Positions 23,674 to 35,674 of a stretch of DNA of 64,000 nucleotides are shown here, piece by piece. The DNA lies in the NCBI GenBank assembly GCA_037349105.1, contig JAYJMM010000118.1:1612001-1676000 (forward strand), written 5' to 3'. Within the stretch, counting starts at the first letter, position 1. Each line of letters opens with the position of its first letter. This stretch comes from Limnomonas spitsbergensis (Eukaryota; Chlorophyta; Chlorophyceae; Chlamydomonadales). The notes under the pieces are model-generated. The model had not been told where the DNA came from and did not search any database. It saw nothing but the letters and a program-made list of their open reading frames with translations. Position numbers and translations under genes: made by a program.

Positions 23674-26139
23674 ATGACGGATACACAATGGCACCTGCGA
23701 CCTCAGAATCCTGCCAATCCGGTTGTGTTTTTTGGTGAGCTTCAGTTGAAACCACGTCAAATGCACCGATCCTAACGGAAGACAATCCCTGTCACCTAGA
23801 TGTCACGATTGGGGGTGTAGCTGCTGGGAGAATAAAGATGGAGGTGAGGACATGTGGAGATCCATGACTTTCAATGTGTCAGCACTGTCATGCATGGGGC
23901 ATTGGTTCTTGCGCAAGCACTTGCTTGAAGCTGCTTGGGATGGATCCTTGAGTTTTTTCTATGCATGGTTCCAGGTTACATGGCAAGGTTGATTGGCGCC
24001 TTAAGAATCTATGCATGCCAGCATGTGAATCTGTGCTTGCCAGAATTTTGCATGGGACATTCTCGCCATGCAAGCTGTTTCCTGGGGCCACGGTGATGTA
24101 GCGAGAGATCCATTAGTAACGACACCATACCGCCATGAAGGATCAAAAACCTCCATCTGTCCTCTTTTGGATGGAAGTCTATTGATCCATCATGATAGCA
24201 TATCATATTGAGGGGTTGTCCCCCTTCTGCCACGATGGATGATATACTTCAATCTGTCCCCCACACACAGCTCTGGGCAGACATTTGCCCCAAAACTGCT
24301 GAGAATTTCAGGCAGCTGTGCACAGGGGAATACAGGTGAGCCTTATTGTAACTCAAGATTGTTTGCCGGTCCCAAACGCCATCCCTGTATTCAGCTGCTA
24401 ACCAGTCTTACTCTGGTATGCGTCCTGTGCAGACGAGGTGGGCTGCCCCAAGGATACAAAAACTGGTGAGTCTCAAGGACCCCTTTCCCACCGGCCCCTC
24501 TGCCTATCCTGCGTGAAAAAGGCTGAAGTGATTGCATTGATGCTGCAACTCCACCTGATTTCAACTGCGCCTTGGGGTGGAGGCATGGGCGCTGTAGTAC
24601 CAGCTGCTCAAGACAATCGTTCATGCTCCACAGGCCAAATCACTGATAATTGCATTTGTACTTGATGCTATGCGGTGTCCTGATTGACGGTTTCTCTCGA
24701 TCGCAGTCCATTCCATCGGATAATCAAGGACTTCATGTTGCAGGGAGGCGACTTCATTAAGGTTTGCATCCCGGCGCTCTTTCTTCATCGTGCAGAAAAA
24801 CTTGATGCTTGCGCCGTAGTGCTATGTTCTCTTTTGTTCCCTCATCCCGCCAGCATGCCCCTGTCTGCTGTACATTGCTATTTTTAGCGCACTGTATCTG
24901 CACTTCGGCTACATCCCAGTCTGTGGCAGGGCATCCTGGTGCAGCAAGCCCTGCCGATTGGGCCACTGGTCATTGACTCATTGGCCTGTCCAGGTTTGGT
25001 CCCCATTGGCTCTATGGTGGCCATCTGGCTGCCTGTTGAGGGTGGTCTGACGCACTTTAAAATAGCACTGATGCGGTACTTGATATCCAGGGGGATGGGA
25101 CTGGAGCCTTGAGCATCTACGGCACCCGCTTTGCAGACGAGAATTTCCAGGCTAAGCACACAGGTCTGGTTTTGCTGTGCGGGGAGGTGTCCTGTTAGAC
25201 CTGCTTGATCTAGCCGTTGCTGTTGATGGCATGGACTCAGCCAAGGCACTTACGTAAGGTCCAGTAATGTGCCGGACTCAGCTTTTAGTATCATCACTTC
25301 CTGGCTTGTCTAATCAATGAACATAAACGTCGAGCTCATCGTGTTGAATTATGTCTTCCTATCATGCCATTCTGCCACTCGGCTACTGTCATGCTTTACC
25401 TCATACCTCACCTTCTCCTGCTCCCTTTCCCTGTCTTTGCTCTGTGGGACAGGTCCCGGCTTGTTGTCAATGGCGAACTCTGGCCCTAACAGCAACGGCT
25501 GTCAGGTGCGAGGGAATCAGTATTATTTTTATGCGCCAGGCCACCTGGGGGAGGCTGATGAGCAGCCACGTCTAGGCCGACGGGGTCCAAACCTTGACCA
25601 GCCTGCGGCCACTGGCCCTAGCAGCAGCGCATGCTGCACCAGGTGGCCCCGGCCTTGGGCCATAATGTAGCTGCATTGTAGCTGAAGCACCCTGTAACAG
25701 TAGGCAAAGCTCGTGAGTTTGCAAACTTGATGCACTCCGCTTGATGTCCTTAGTTTTAAGCATGGCAGGGGTAGTTCTTGAAATCGGAGGTGAGTACTAG
25801 CACGTGCATGAGGAGAGGGCTGCTCTCCAGCATCTGCCTGCTGCAGTGCTGACCTTCCCAAAAGGATCCACATTATTAATCATTTGTCATTCGATTTGTC
25901 CCTCCTTGGAGTCACATTCAGCCCGGCCTGCCATGTCCATCCCTCCGTCCCCCCTTCGATTCACCCTTCAGTTCTTCCTCACTTGCGCTAAGACCGACTG
26001 GCTGGACAACAAGCACGTCGTGTTTGGGAGGGTGCTAGGCGACGGGCTGCTTGCCGTGCGCAAGCTGGAGAACGTTTCGACGGGCAAGAACAACAAGCCA
26101 AACCTACCTTGCCTCATCGTAGAATGTGGGGAGATGTGA
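23674..26139 (+). CDS. PPIH: Cyclophilin, PPIH type peptidyl-prolyl isomerase (8 exons, 183 aa)
   Basis: A peptidyl-prolyl cis-trans isomerase. The closest family I recognise is cyclophilin H, a component of the U4/U6 snRNP, so a nuclear splicing role is likely. Exons: 23674-23734, 23800-23843, 24271-24335, 24433-24465, 24707-24761, 25091-25163, 25453-25505, 25972-26139. Phases close throughout and the length (183 aa) matches PPIH (177 aa in human). Visible motifs are [78 protein letters not shown] and a final VECGEM. Active-site positions R71, F76, Q79, W137 and H142 are present. There is no targeting peptide. Introns carry two SINE-like copies (24895-25045 and 25535-25690). This is the most certain gene of the window. 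Confidence 0.96.
24895..25045 (+). repeat. Dispersed SINE-like repeat, copy 3
   Basis: A plus-oriented copy with CACTTCGGCTACATCCCAG, GTGCAGCAAGCCCTGCCG and CCAGGTTTGGTCCCCATTGG, ending in GGTGGCCATCTGGCTGCC. It lies in an intron of the cyclophilin gene and is one of the best-preserved copies. Confidence 0.7.
25535..25692 (-). repeat. Dispersed SINE-like repeat, copy 4
   Basis: A minus-oriented copy in the next cyclophilin intron, with GGTCCAAACCTTGACCAGCC, GCAGCGCATGCTGCACC and ATTGTAGCTGAAGC. It is the mirror orientation of copy 3, about 500 bp away. Confidence 0.7.
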
Positions 26140-27312
26140 TTTCATGCACATGTAGCATGGCTTGCTCGTGCAGTCTAGAATATTTGGCGGAGCCTTGCGG
26201 TACTGACTGCAATGACACGAGTGCTGTCTCAAAACCTCGGACACCAGCTAGAAATATGGTTTCCCAGCTTTTTCGATTCGAGGGCGTTTGTAAAATGGTC
26301 AATTTGTTGCCGTAACCTCTCTATTTTTTTACCGTTTAGCTGCCTTGTGACTGACTTTTGGTTTCAACACCATATGAGATTTCTTGTCATTGCCCCGTCT
26401 GGGCATCTAAAGTGTTTTGTTGACCTTGGGCCCGGTAAGCTTAGGCTTTCGGTGATTGACTCAAGAAGCTTACTGAAATTTAGACATTCTTTGATAAGAT
26501 GGAGCAAGCGGCCGATTGGGCGGTGTCCTGAAGTCTGCAACCTCTGTATCTAATGGAGGGGGAACTGGGGCCCAGCGCATGGAATTTCGACTATGCGTAA
26601 TGAGTACAGTTAGGAATATCCTGGCCCGGAAGATAAGATCTACATCTGATAAGATGTGGGATCCTACATGAATCAAGATTAGCCTGTCCGTTTGGGCCAG
26701 GCACCGCGCACCTTAATCTATTACGGTCCACATCTAATACAGTACATTTTTGATCCAGCTTACCGTACTGGTACTGATGACAGTCATGGTGCCTATCAGG
26801 AGTGGACAAGCTTGCCCCCACACCTGGGTCCCACTTTCTCATTGAGGACCCCCAGGACCCTGTTTAGCGTCTGAATAAAATCGAGGCACAAAAGTGTACT
26901 TGTCTTTGGCATCACAGGCCCGACTCACAAGCCAAATCCTCTGGGGGAATAGTTCTGCGAAGGCATAAATTTCCGAGAAGTTGAGGGCCGGTCACCTGGA
27001 ATGTTAGCCGAATTCTACGGGGGATCCATACAACTATAAAAGTTGATATTAAATCAAGCTTAAATAGCAACTCCTGGGCATAAGGCACCCCGGAGATGAC
27101 CTACATTTGACAAACAAAGCCACATCAGAAAAGTCTGGGGGAAATTACCTGACCTACCCACCCTACCAGTGTACAGGGGATGCAAGCCATCCTCATAATG
27201 ATGATCACACGCCTGGTCAGGGATATAGGGTTGTCATCCTAATATTCAGGTATACAAATCACACACCCTATCAGCACATGCTCCCCAGCTGGTCGTCAGG
27301 GGAAGAAGCGGC
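26140..27312. other. Intergenic region, no gene recognised
   Basis: About 1.2 kb downstream of the cyclophilin stop. It is less GC-rich than the flanking genes and has only short ORFs without family motifs. It presumably contains the cyclophilin 3' UTR. Confidence 0.4.
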
Positions 27313-28911
27313 CTACTTGGGAAGCTTTTTCCACAGCCTGCCAATGCTGCTCCTCTGTGCCCTCGAAGGACCTGGCCCAGGCTGCTTCCAAATCCAGGTA
27401 GCCGGCAGCGCAGCAGCTGCCGGCAGCTCCTCAGCGCCTTGCTCTCCCTTGACAGGCCTGGCACAGTCACCTTGCACTCTCTGGGCTGGCATGTTCCCAG
27501 CAGCTTGCAGTCTCTGGGCAGGCACAACGCCCGTACCTAGCACTCTATGATGGACAGGTCCTACACCTGACTCATCTGCCCTAGCTGGTGGGGGCCAGGG
27601 AAGCTCGGAGCGGGGGAGGTGCCCGCTGCCACCAGGAGGCTGCCGCCGAGGATCTCCCGTGGCCAGTACATGCCCTGGGACGTGGTGGCGCGCCTGACTG
27701 GCAGTCTGCTCATGAGAATCAGCCACCTTGGTTTTGACCTGGGGACAGCTACTTCCCAATATATCCGGATTGGGTCCGATCCGATGACTGTTGGTGCCAA
27801 ATAAATCCGGATCAGGAGGTGCCTCAGTTTTGATCCGAGGACGGCTGCTGCTGCCACTACCGAGCCTGCCTGCATTACCCACACCATCTCTATCATGATC
27901 AAGAACAGCAGCAGCAGCAGCAGGTCTGCCCACATGGTCATGATCATGAGCATGACCCCCCGCATGAGCACGAGCATGAGTATGGGCAGGCCCCCTTGCT
28001 TCAGCACCAGGATCAGCCCATTTGATCAGCTCCCCGCGCCTAGAGAGGCAGTTCCCGTCCCTCTTCACCGCCAACTTCCCATCAGGCAGCAACCGGGATG
28101 GGTCTGCCTCCTCATTGGGGGCTGCCGTCGCGTTTGGGAAGAGACAGGGCCGCTGCTGCACTTGAGATCCAGAGGAACAGGGCCGCCGCTCCACGTAAGT
28201 GGGTGACGCCCGGGTAGACCTGGGATGCGCAGCCAGGACATCTGCAGCGGGGCTTTGGTGACCTGGGCCGCTGCTGTGAGCGTTTTCCCCTGCAGCGTGA
28301 AGTGCCTCGCCTATGTCTGCGGGCAGCAACACCCCGGCAACAAAGGAACCTGCAGGCAACTGCAGCGCCGCGGCATGCATAAGCTCGGCTGCCCTTCCAG
28401 CCTCTTCCAAAAGGCCGGCGGAACCTCCTCCGCACCCCACCTCCTCAGTGCCTTCGTCACTGTCATGGCCGCTGCTGCTACACAGGCCGCTGCTGTCGCT
28501 GCTGCAAGGAGAGGAGGCGTCGCCACTGATCCTTGACTCTTCATCATCGAGCCGGCGATTCAGCAGCAGCCTCGGGGCGCATGCCGCGTTCTCGGTTTCG
28601 TACACGACGTTTCGCTCATGGGGCTGCGGCGTGGTAGCATGTGTTGCAGTGCCCTCGAATGGCCCTATGCACTCCATGTGTGGAGGTCTGCAGTAAGTAT
28701 GCCGGCCATGCTGCTGGCCCCCGTCATTGGAGCTTGACAGGCTGGATTCATCGCAGCTGGATCTGCTGGCATTATTGCTGCGTGCTCTCTTGTTGCTGTG
28801 ATGGTGCCCGCAGCAGCCCTGGGAGGAGGCCTCCCAGGGCACTTGAAACAAAGGGCCTGCTACAGTCCGATCTTTGCACGTCCAGGTGCCAAGAAATTCC
28901 AACGCCATCAC
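27313..28911 (-). CDS. Hypothetical low-complexity protein (532 aa, single open frame)
   Basis: A 1.6-kb uninterrupted minus-strand frame from ATG at 28911. I recognise no domain. The product is rich in Ser, Ala, Pro, Gly and His. It has a Ser/Cys/Asp stretch at about 125-155, an AELMHAAALQL hydrophobic patch, and a His-rich run (HTHARAHAGGHAHDHDH) near residue 310, suggestive of metal binding or simple repeat drift. The C-terminal third is Pro/Arg-rich and less convincing as coding. The other strand also has sizeable open frames because the segment is GC-rich, so chance openness is possible. It could be one exon of a larger gene, but I see no convincing splice partners. Confidence 0.4.
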   Translation of the reverse strand: MMALEFLGTWTCKDRTVAGPLFQVPWEASSQGCCGHHHSNKRARSNNASRSSCDESSLSSSNDGGQQHGRHTYCRPPHMECIGPFEGTATHATTPQPHERNVVYETENAACAPRLLLNRRLDDEESRISGDASSPCSSDSSGLCSSSGHDSDEGTEEVGCGGGSAGLLEEAGRAAELMHAAALQLPAGSFVAGVLLPADIGEALHAAGENAHSSGPGHQSPAADVLAAHPRSTRASPTYVERRPCSSGSQVQQRPCLFPNATAAPNEEADPSRLLPDGKLAVKRDGNCLSRRGELIKWADPGAEARGPAHTHARAHAGGHAHDHDHVGRPAAAAAVLDHDRDGVGNAGRLGSGSSSRPRIKTEAPPDPDLFGTNSHRIGPNPDILGSSCPQVKTKVADSHEQTASQARHHVPGHVLATGDPRRQPPGGSGHLPRSELPWPPPARADESGVGPVHHRVLGTGVVPAQRLQAAGNMPAQRVQGDCARPVKGEQGAEELPAAAALPATWIWKQPGPGPSRAQRSSIGRLWKKLPK

Positions 28912-29589
28912 CGGTCATCGCTTTTGACAGGCATCGGCGATCAGGACAGCCGGGCCACGATGAGTATTCAAAGGAGGAAGTTGGGAGAAGGGGAGGCCAG
29001 CTGGCAGTGAACTGGGTGGGACATTCATTCAGGCCGAAGCATCTTTCCAAGGATCGACGCAGATAAGGACAGGCAGGAGTGGAGGCAGGACTCGAGCCAA
29101 GCAGAATGCTGCAAGAGTAACGACTGTCAGACAAATTTCAGCAGGAATTAAGGATCAACTGCGGGTACTAGGGGTAAATAGTACGGGGCTGATATGACAC
29201 ACGAATTGTGGATCGCATGAACGAGCAAGCAGTATTGAATTCGACTACCGGTAACGGTCAACTGCCATGTCCAGTTTTTGAGGTTTTCCCCCCACCGTCT
29301 TCCCCCTGCTGTCAACAGCCTTCCGCCGAATTAAGCCTGATAGGCAGCCTTCATGCATTGATGCGTACTATCCATTACAAAGATTCTATCAAGATAACAT
29401 GATAACTTTTGAAGTCCCCTCTGACGGCATCACGGCAACAAATAAACGAGGGACGTAGCGATAGGACAAGGACCAGTCACAGCAACATGCAATCAATCCA
29501 TGCGTCATTCAAGCCCCCGTTATTCAGCCTTCCTGGCACCATGGCTTATGACAGTATCATGCAGATATGCTACTATGCTATTATCTGCT
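28912..29589. other. Short intergenic stretch
   Basis: About 680 bp between the hypothetical ORF start and the 3' end of the next minus-strand gene. Only short frames are present, and no repeat or motif stands out. Confidence 0.35.
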
Positions 29590-32500
29590 TCATTTAGCTT
29601 TGCCCTCAATAATCTTCACAATGCGCTGCTGCTGGTCCTCCATCCTCTGCGACAGCCACACAAGCACAAGAACGGTTAGCAGGTTGCATCTCTTAAGTGC
29701 ATCACCAAATGCCGAGGCACACACGAGAGTGCTTCAATTGAAAGAGAAGGCCCACCTCATGCAAATAAAGATGGGCGTATCGGCTTCATACGGTACCACA
29801 AAGTCTGGCTACCTCAAGAGAGAAAGTTTACAATATTGCGTACTCCCTGAGCCCTGCTGAACGCCTGGCCGCGTAGGTCTGGTGGGGGATGACCAAGCTT
29901 AAGTCCATCTACCATGCACAGCTAGGACCGTAGTGCAGCCATGCCACCCTCCTATGTCGCATGTGAGGGGACAGGAACATGGAACCCAGCGACCCAATCC
30001 AATGTGTAGCCATACCCACATTTGATGTCATGGGGCAGGAAATTACCCCCCCCCCTTCCAAAGAGAGACAGAAACTTTGCTCCGCAGGGGTATAAGGGTG
30101 AAGGAAGCGGTGCAGTATAGCCTATACACTCAGCAAAGGCCTGGTCGAACCTACCCAGCAGGGCTCACAGCCTGCCCACTACCCCTCAGCGCCCCATCCC
30201 CCTGACCTAGGTTTTGTCTCTAGATTACTGCTTGGTTTGAAGTCATAGGACGATAAACCATCCCAGGAGGTTTTTTGTCCAGCTCCGAGGAGGCTGACCA
30301 CACTCTAACAAGAAACAACCCCATCATCACCTGCCTTGGGCTGCCTATCCGGTCCGTGAGGCATCAGCGTTCTGCCCCTGGCCTGGCCCCTCTGTTCTAA
30401 ACAGAAAAACGCGGCCTCGAGCATGCATTATAATTTCGGCCAAAGCAAGCATCCTGTATGGATCCCTGCCGGCTGCCGCCCTTCATTGACACGACATGCC
30501 TCCAGGGACCTCAGCAACGAGAAGCGCTGGTAAGACGAGCCTAAACCCTGAACCCTGAGCCGGCAGTTTACCGACGCAACTTGCCTTGATGGCCCTCTCA
30601 AACTAGATGCCCTGGTAGAACTGTGCCCAATCTGTTAACCCTGAACCTTAGAACCCAATCTGGCAGGTCGGTCTCACGAATTACCCTTATGGCCTTCAAC
30701 AACCAGATACGCTGATAGTACCAGTGGTATGTGCCTCCTTCGCAAACTTTAAATCCTGAACCCTGGCACGAAAAGGTCAGTGCTGCGACTCACCTTGATG
30801 GCCCTCTGCAATGAGTTGCGCTGATAGATTGAGAACATGGACTGCGCCACCACACTCCCAGCGAACGAGGCCGCCAGGTTGCCGGTCATAATGAAAGTGA
30901 CTCCAGAGGCAGTCACCTGAGCATCAACCAGACAGCAGGGGCCACGACTTGCTTCAGCCTATACATTCCTGTTCTCCACTGCCTCAGCGCGTCATGAAAG
31001 CTGGGTTGAGGGTTAAGGCTTCAAGGTTTTGGGCTTAGAGCTCAGCTGCACACTTGAAGCAGGCGTGGCCACAGCCAAATCAACACCAACGGCAGCAACG
31101 CAAAAACATCCACATGCGCTGACCCCCTCAATTACTTACATCCTAGATACTGATCCTGACCCTGACGCAACCCCTTAACCCACCCTAATCTACACACTTG
31201 ACACCGCAACTCCATCGTCCACCCCATAATCACCTGCAGCAACTCCCTGAAGCCCTCCAGCCGCCATGTCACTGAGTTGAGACTACCCATGCTGCTTGTC
31301 AGCTGTACCGCCACCTCTGTCACCAGCTCAGCCGGCAGCCGCCGCACCACCTTGTCACCAGGCTTCTTAACGGGCTCAGGCTTTTCCCAGCCTGGAAGTG
31401 CCCTGGGCTTGCGTTTCTTCTTTTGTTCCTCAGCGGCTTCATTTGCAATCTCCTGGAAGGAGTCACACGAACGCGTCTGGTTGGGGATCCAACCTGGTGC
31501 TCGGCTTCATACACTTGAGTAGGCCAGGATGGAATTGAACTGTGACAAAGAGCTGCATAGATATTCAGAGAAGGGAACTTCAGAAATCCCAGAATCCACA
31601 CTCCTCCTACTTAAGAGAACATAGGCAGCCGAGTGCGCACTATCACATACTCAGTTGTATACTTATAAATGGTATATTGAAGATAAGTTTACCCATCACT
31701 CCTCTTGGCCAGATTAAGCCATCCGCCTGTTCCCTTACCTCGGCCTTCTCCACCAGGGCTGCCTCTCGGAACGCCCTGAGTGCGAACGCAAGCACGCCTC
31801 CGGTGAAGCCCAGCCCCAGCGCACCCCACTGCCCGGCCTGCAGCGCGTCCCCATGCCAGGCGCCCCCCGCAAGGGTGATGATGTCATCCGCGCCACCCTC
31901 GTACAGGCGGTCCCGGAGCCACAGCGAAACCAGCGTGAGGGACACAGCTCGGTACAACATCTCATCAGCCTGCGGGACGAGGCATGATCAATGATGGTTA
32001 TCAAACCTGAAACCCTTTACCCCCAAATTGAGTGGCTGGAGTGGATGCCGCATCAGAGGGTTGAATTTGGGTTTCGGGTGATGGCCTCTGATAGCTGCTG
32101 CGACAATGTTTACCCATGTCACAAGTTGAAGCCCTACTCAAAAGCCCAAGCAACAGAGCTTTTAGCACATAGCCCTCCATTCATCTGACGATATGTAGCT
32201 GATGATCAGCTGAGTGCCCCAAATTTTAGAGAGGCTCTTACCAGGCATGACACCAAGATGACGAACAGTTCTGTTGCCGGGTTCATGTTAGCCGCGGGGT
32301 TGTTGCGCGTGTAGTACTCCTGAGCAGGATAAAGAGGGCGGGGGCAACACGTTGAATTATTGTCATGACACAGCTGCAGCTTCAGAGCATCCACCCAGAG
32401 GCTGGCACCAAAGGGTTAGTGTGTGGACGTGGGGACAGCTCAAGAAGCGCGGGGGGGGAATGGGTAAATATGTGGGGTGAGGATTCCTCCCCCCTTTTAT

Positions 32501-35500
32501 GCTCCCACTGCCCTGCGCTCATTTCAGTGCATGCCGTGCCACTGCAGGGGGGGCTTCCGGACAACACCACTGGGCCCATGGGGCATTCACCCTTGCCCAT
32601 GATCCACGCAGTAGGGCTTGCTGCAACAGGCCCCTCATTCATGGGCCGCGATGGAGCTGAATCGCAACTTATTTTCTTAGCTTCCGTGCGCTAGAATAAT
32701 CAGTGGTGTGGCTGCTGATCCCAGGGCAAGGATATGGATACAGAGCGTGTGGCATGGGTAACAGAGAGAGCCTTGTGAACTATGGAAACGTGGGGGTAAA
32801 GAGCACCGGTGGGATTTAGCATAACAGGTTTTGACAGCAACAGCTGATCATGAAGGACAGCTCAATCAAGGAGGCCAAATTTGAAGCATCCTCTTCTATT
32901 CAAGCTCCATAATCTACTTTGGCTCCCGAACCTGCTTCCGCTCCAGGATTCACCAGTACTTTATTTATTTATCAGTATCAATATATGCACTGATGCCTAA
33001 AAGTACCAATACCTTGAATTCTGCCAGTTTTTTTATTATGATTTAAACACTTTCAGCCAATGCATCACCTGCAGCATCTCCAGTGCAAAGCGCGTCTTGC
33101 GTGTCGTCGCCTCGCCGGGGCTCAGCTCCTTCCCCCCCGCAATGGCTCCGACGCTCACATACATCTGCCCGCCCTGATTCATCACCACATTCTTGTCGGC
33201 TTGCGCCTCCTCAGCAACATCGGCGCCAGCGCGCGCTGCCTGCTGCTGCGCTGTGGAGTCTGCTGCCTCCTGCTGCAGCTGCTGCTGTTCCGATTGTGAT
33301 GAAGAAACGGCTGGCGGCGTGCCTGCACTCCCAGGCACAATTTCAGGTCCTGAGAGCGGGAACCGAGCCGCTGCAGCATCAGGTTCCGAAATGCTAGCTT
33401 CTGCTGACAATGGAGCCGGGAGTACTCCTGACTCAACTCCTGCTGTCGCTGTTGCTTCGGACGCCGCTGCTGCCGCTGCTGCTGCTGCTGTCGCCGCTGC
33501 TGCGGTCTCTGCCTCTTCATCTGCTGCTTCTTCAGCAGTGATCTTGGTCTGTGCATCTTGCAGCCTCGTGAGCAGCTCTGGCTTCAAAAAGAGGCGCATT
33601 GTGTCGGTCGCCTGCACTCAGAGTCAGAGACAGAAAGGCAGCAGATAGGTAGATATAAGTTGGCAGTTCGCGGACCCACGTGCACACCAGAGCACCTTCA
33701 GCAGGCGGATGGGCGACCGCCACTGGGCTGACTGGGACCAAACCTTGACCAACCTACAGTCCGTGGCCCGCATAGCAGGGCTTGTTACACCAGATCCCTC
33801 TGGTTGTACGCCATGATGAGGATGAATAGTAGCTAAAGCACAAGAAATAAAACAGTGAACGCCACAAGTCCCTCAGGTATTTCAGGCTCACACCTGTAGT
33901 CTGTATTTCCCAATGGGCAATACTCTAGGGACTTGGCTTTGGCTTCCCCCTAGGAATGTGAAGATCAATACTGGCCATCGGGCTTCATAGGAGGGAGGTC
34001 ATGACAAGCCCACAAACCCATGTGGGCTTGGCTCCGGCACTCCATGCAGTGTGGAGGTAGACACTAGTCCGCAGGCTTCAGATAGGAGTAAGAGGATGAA
34101 CACGCCATGAACTCACCTCCTCTGGTTTCGTGGCGTAATCCGGAATCATGAACACAGCATCCAGCAGGAGGGTAGGCACGAAGAAGAGCAGGCCCAGCTC
34201 AAGATCCGCGGCGCTCCTGCAGACAGGGTCACATATGCTTTAAAGGCTTCTGGTTGTAGGATTCAGGGTTGCAAGGCTTGGGGTTGGTATTTGTTGGCAG
34301 TCTGGAAGGAACATGGCCCTCAGAAAAAGGCTGACCGGTTTGTGCGCTAATACGGAAACAACAGCATGGGCTGGATGGAGGGGTCTGTCAAGGAAATCCG
34401 CACACACGAAGATTGTTTTGTTCATAAACAGAGGACCTTTCGGGACCTTTCCGCTCATCCAGTACTCGATTTCTTCATGAATGGAGCATTGATTGGTGGC
34501 TGCATGAAACGTTCCCGCAGAGATGATGGGACATGCATACTTGGTGATGATGCATGCAGAAGCTTCATGCCTGCAAGGTTTGCAGCAATTGCCTTCGTTG
34601 CAAGCAAGGTGAATGTTTTCTACCCCTTGTTCACGTATCAGTTTTACTCATGCTTGTTGCTTCCACTTCCATGCCCAGGCAAGCGCCTGGTTTCTGAAAA
34701 CAGGTTGATCAGAATCATGTCCTCAAACTCGAGCAAACAAGATCGAGCAGAGACACAGCCCATGCATCGCCTGGCCATGTGTTCCTACCCCAGCTGTCCT
34801 GCTCGCTTGGTTGCTGTATCCCTTCGGCCCTCTGCAGGATGTGCAACTAGCTTGGATCTATCCCAGGGTCAAACCACCAGCCTGGCTTGGACCTGGGGAT
34901 GCACCAACGTTCAACCAGCTCCAACCCGGAAACCAGGCTGGGACACTTGCTGTCTGCCTCTCCTCCCCTTGTTTCCTTGTGACCTTACCAGTGGAAGCTG
35001 CCGAAGGGGTCCACTTTTGTTAGGAAGCCAATGGCTACAGCTGCTGTGCCGAATGTCCCCCCGTAGTTCACCAGTAGCCCCAGCAGCGCCCGCAGCTCCC
35101 TCATGTTCACGGCCAGCGGGTTGGGCTTTGTGGGCTTGTACAGGTCGGACAGAAGGAGCTTGGACGGAGTGGGGGGGTCGGAAGGGCTGAGAGGAATAGG
35201 GGGGCTACCCTTTTCACTGCCTGGGGTGGGCGGGGTCTTGGTATCTCCGCCCTCTGGGCTGCTGTCGTCCTTGCCCGCCGCTGAAGCCTCCAACTTCTCG
35301 CTAGGTCTCTCATTGTCTTTGTCACTGCGGGCACTGTGGGCCGGGCTGTCGTCCCCGTCATCACCCGAAGCCATGCAGGTGAGGCGGTGGCGGGCACCAA
35401 TGAGGCAGCGGCTGTGAAGAGGTGCGATGGCCCCCCATGCATGTGGACGAAAGGGCTTGCCATCCTGAGGACCATGACCCCCCTGTCAGGGAATGACTTT

Positions 35501-35674
35501 TGAGTGACCATGTAAATGACGCCATGCATGACGAGCCTGAATTTCCAGTGACAGGGCAGATGACAGATCCTGATGGAATGAACGCACCTGCAATCGCATT
35601 AGGTGGGCTGGGTGTCGGTGTGGGAGCCCGGTGGCGCAAGCAGCGCTCCGATGTATAGAGCTGCATCTTATCAT
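29590..35674 (-). CDS. Conserved-looking plastid membrane protein of unknown function (9 exons, 637 aa)
   Basis: Function unknown. Minus exons: 35588-35674, 34989-35464, 34117-34216, 33069-33611, 32242-32319, 31739-31969, 31234-31452, 30794-30916, 29590-29646. All phases close. The last exon (ending EGKAK, stop) is in phase but less certain than the rest. The N-terminus (MIRCSSIHRSAACATG, then Arg/His/Ser-rich to LTCMASGDD) looks like a chloroplast transit peptide. Hydrophobic segments likely to cross a membrane are LLGLLVNYGGTFGTAAVAIG, LGLLFFVPTLLLDAVFMI, ELFVILVSCL, WGALGLGFTGGVLAFALRAF and GVTFIMTGNLAASFAGSVV. Residues 245-400 contain an Ala/Thr/Ser-rich linker with glutamine runs. Possible distant kinship with RETICULATA-type plastid membrane proteins occurred to me, but I cannot support it by motif. 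The start is divergent from the MFS gene, with 449 bp between them. Confidence 0.8.
30470..30860 (-). repeat. Four tandem copies of the 3' end of exon 30794-30916
   Basis: The exon's donor end reads YQRNSLQRAIK then GTGAGT. Downstream in the intron, similar segments recur at about 30680-30740 (YQRIWLLKAI), 30575-30640 (FYQGI then a stop, then ERAIK) and 30505-30540 (YQRFSLLRSLE), spaced about 70-115 bp. Several are separated by AACCCTGAACCCT-like motifs. Only the first copy is in phase with the rest of the gene. Confidence 0.7.
33690..33845 (-). repeat. Dispersed SINE-like repeat, copy 5
   Basis: A minus-oriented copy with GGGACCAAACCTTGACCAAC, TAGCAGGGCTTGTTACACC and AATAGTAGCTAAAGCAC. It lies in an intron of the plastid membrane protein gene. 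Confidence 0.65.

Noticed and set aside
30540..30780. Interstitial telomere repeats (AACCCTGAACCCT motifs, also at 13790, 40185 and 41020)
   Set aside because: The motifs are short, imperfect and scattered. They do not form CCCTAAA tandem arrays.
33036..33648. Plus-strand 151-aa Ala-rich ORF over 33193-33648
   Set aside because: It is the antisense shadow of a coding exon (33069-33611) that joins in phase to both neighbours on the minus strand.
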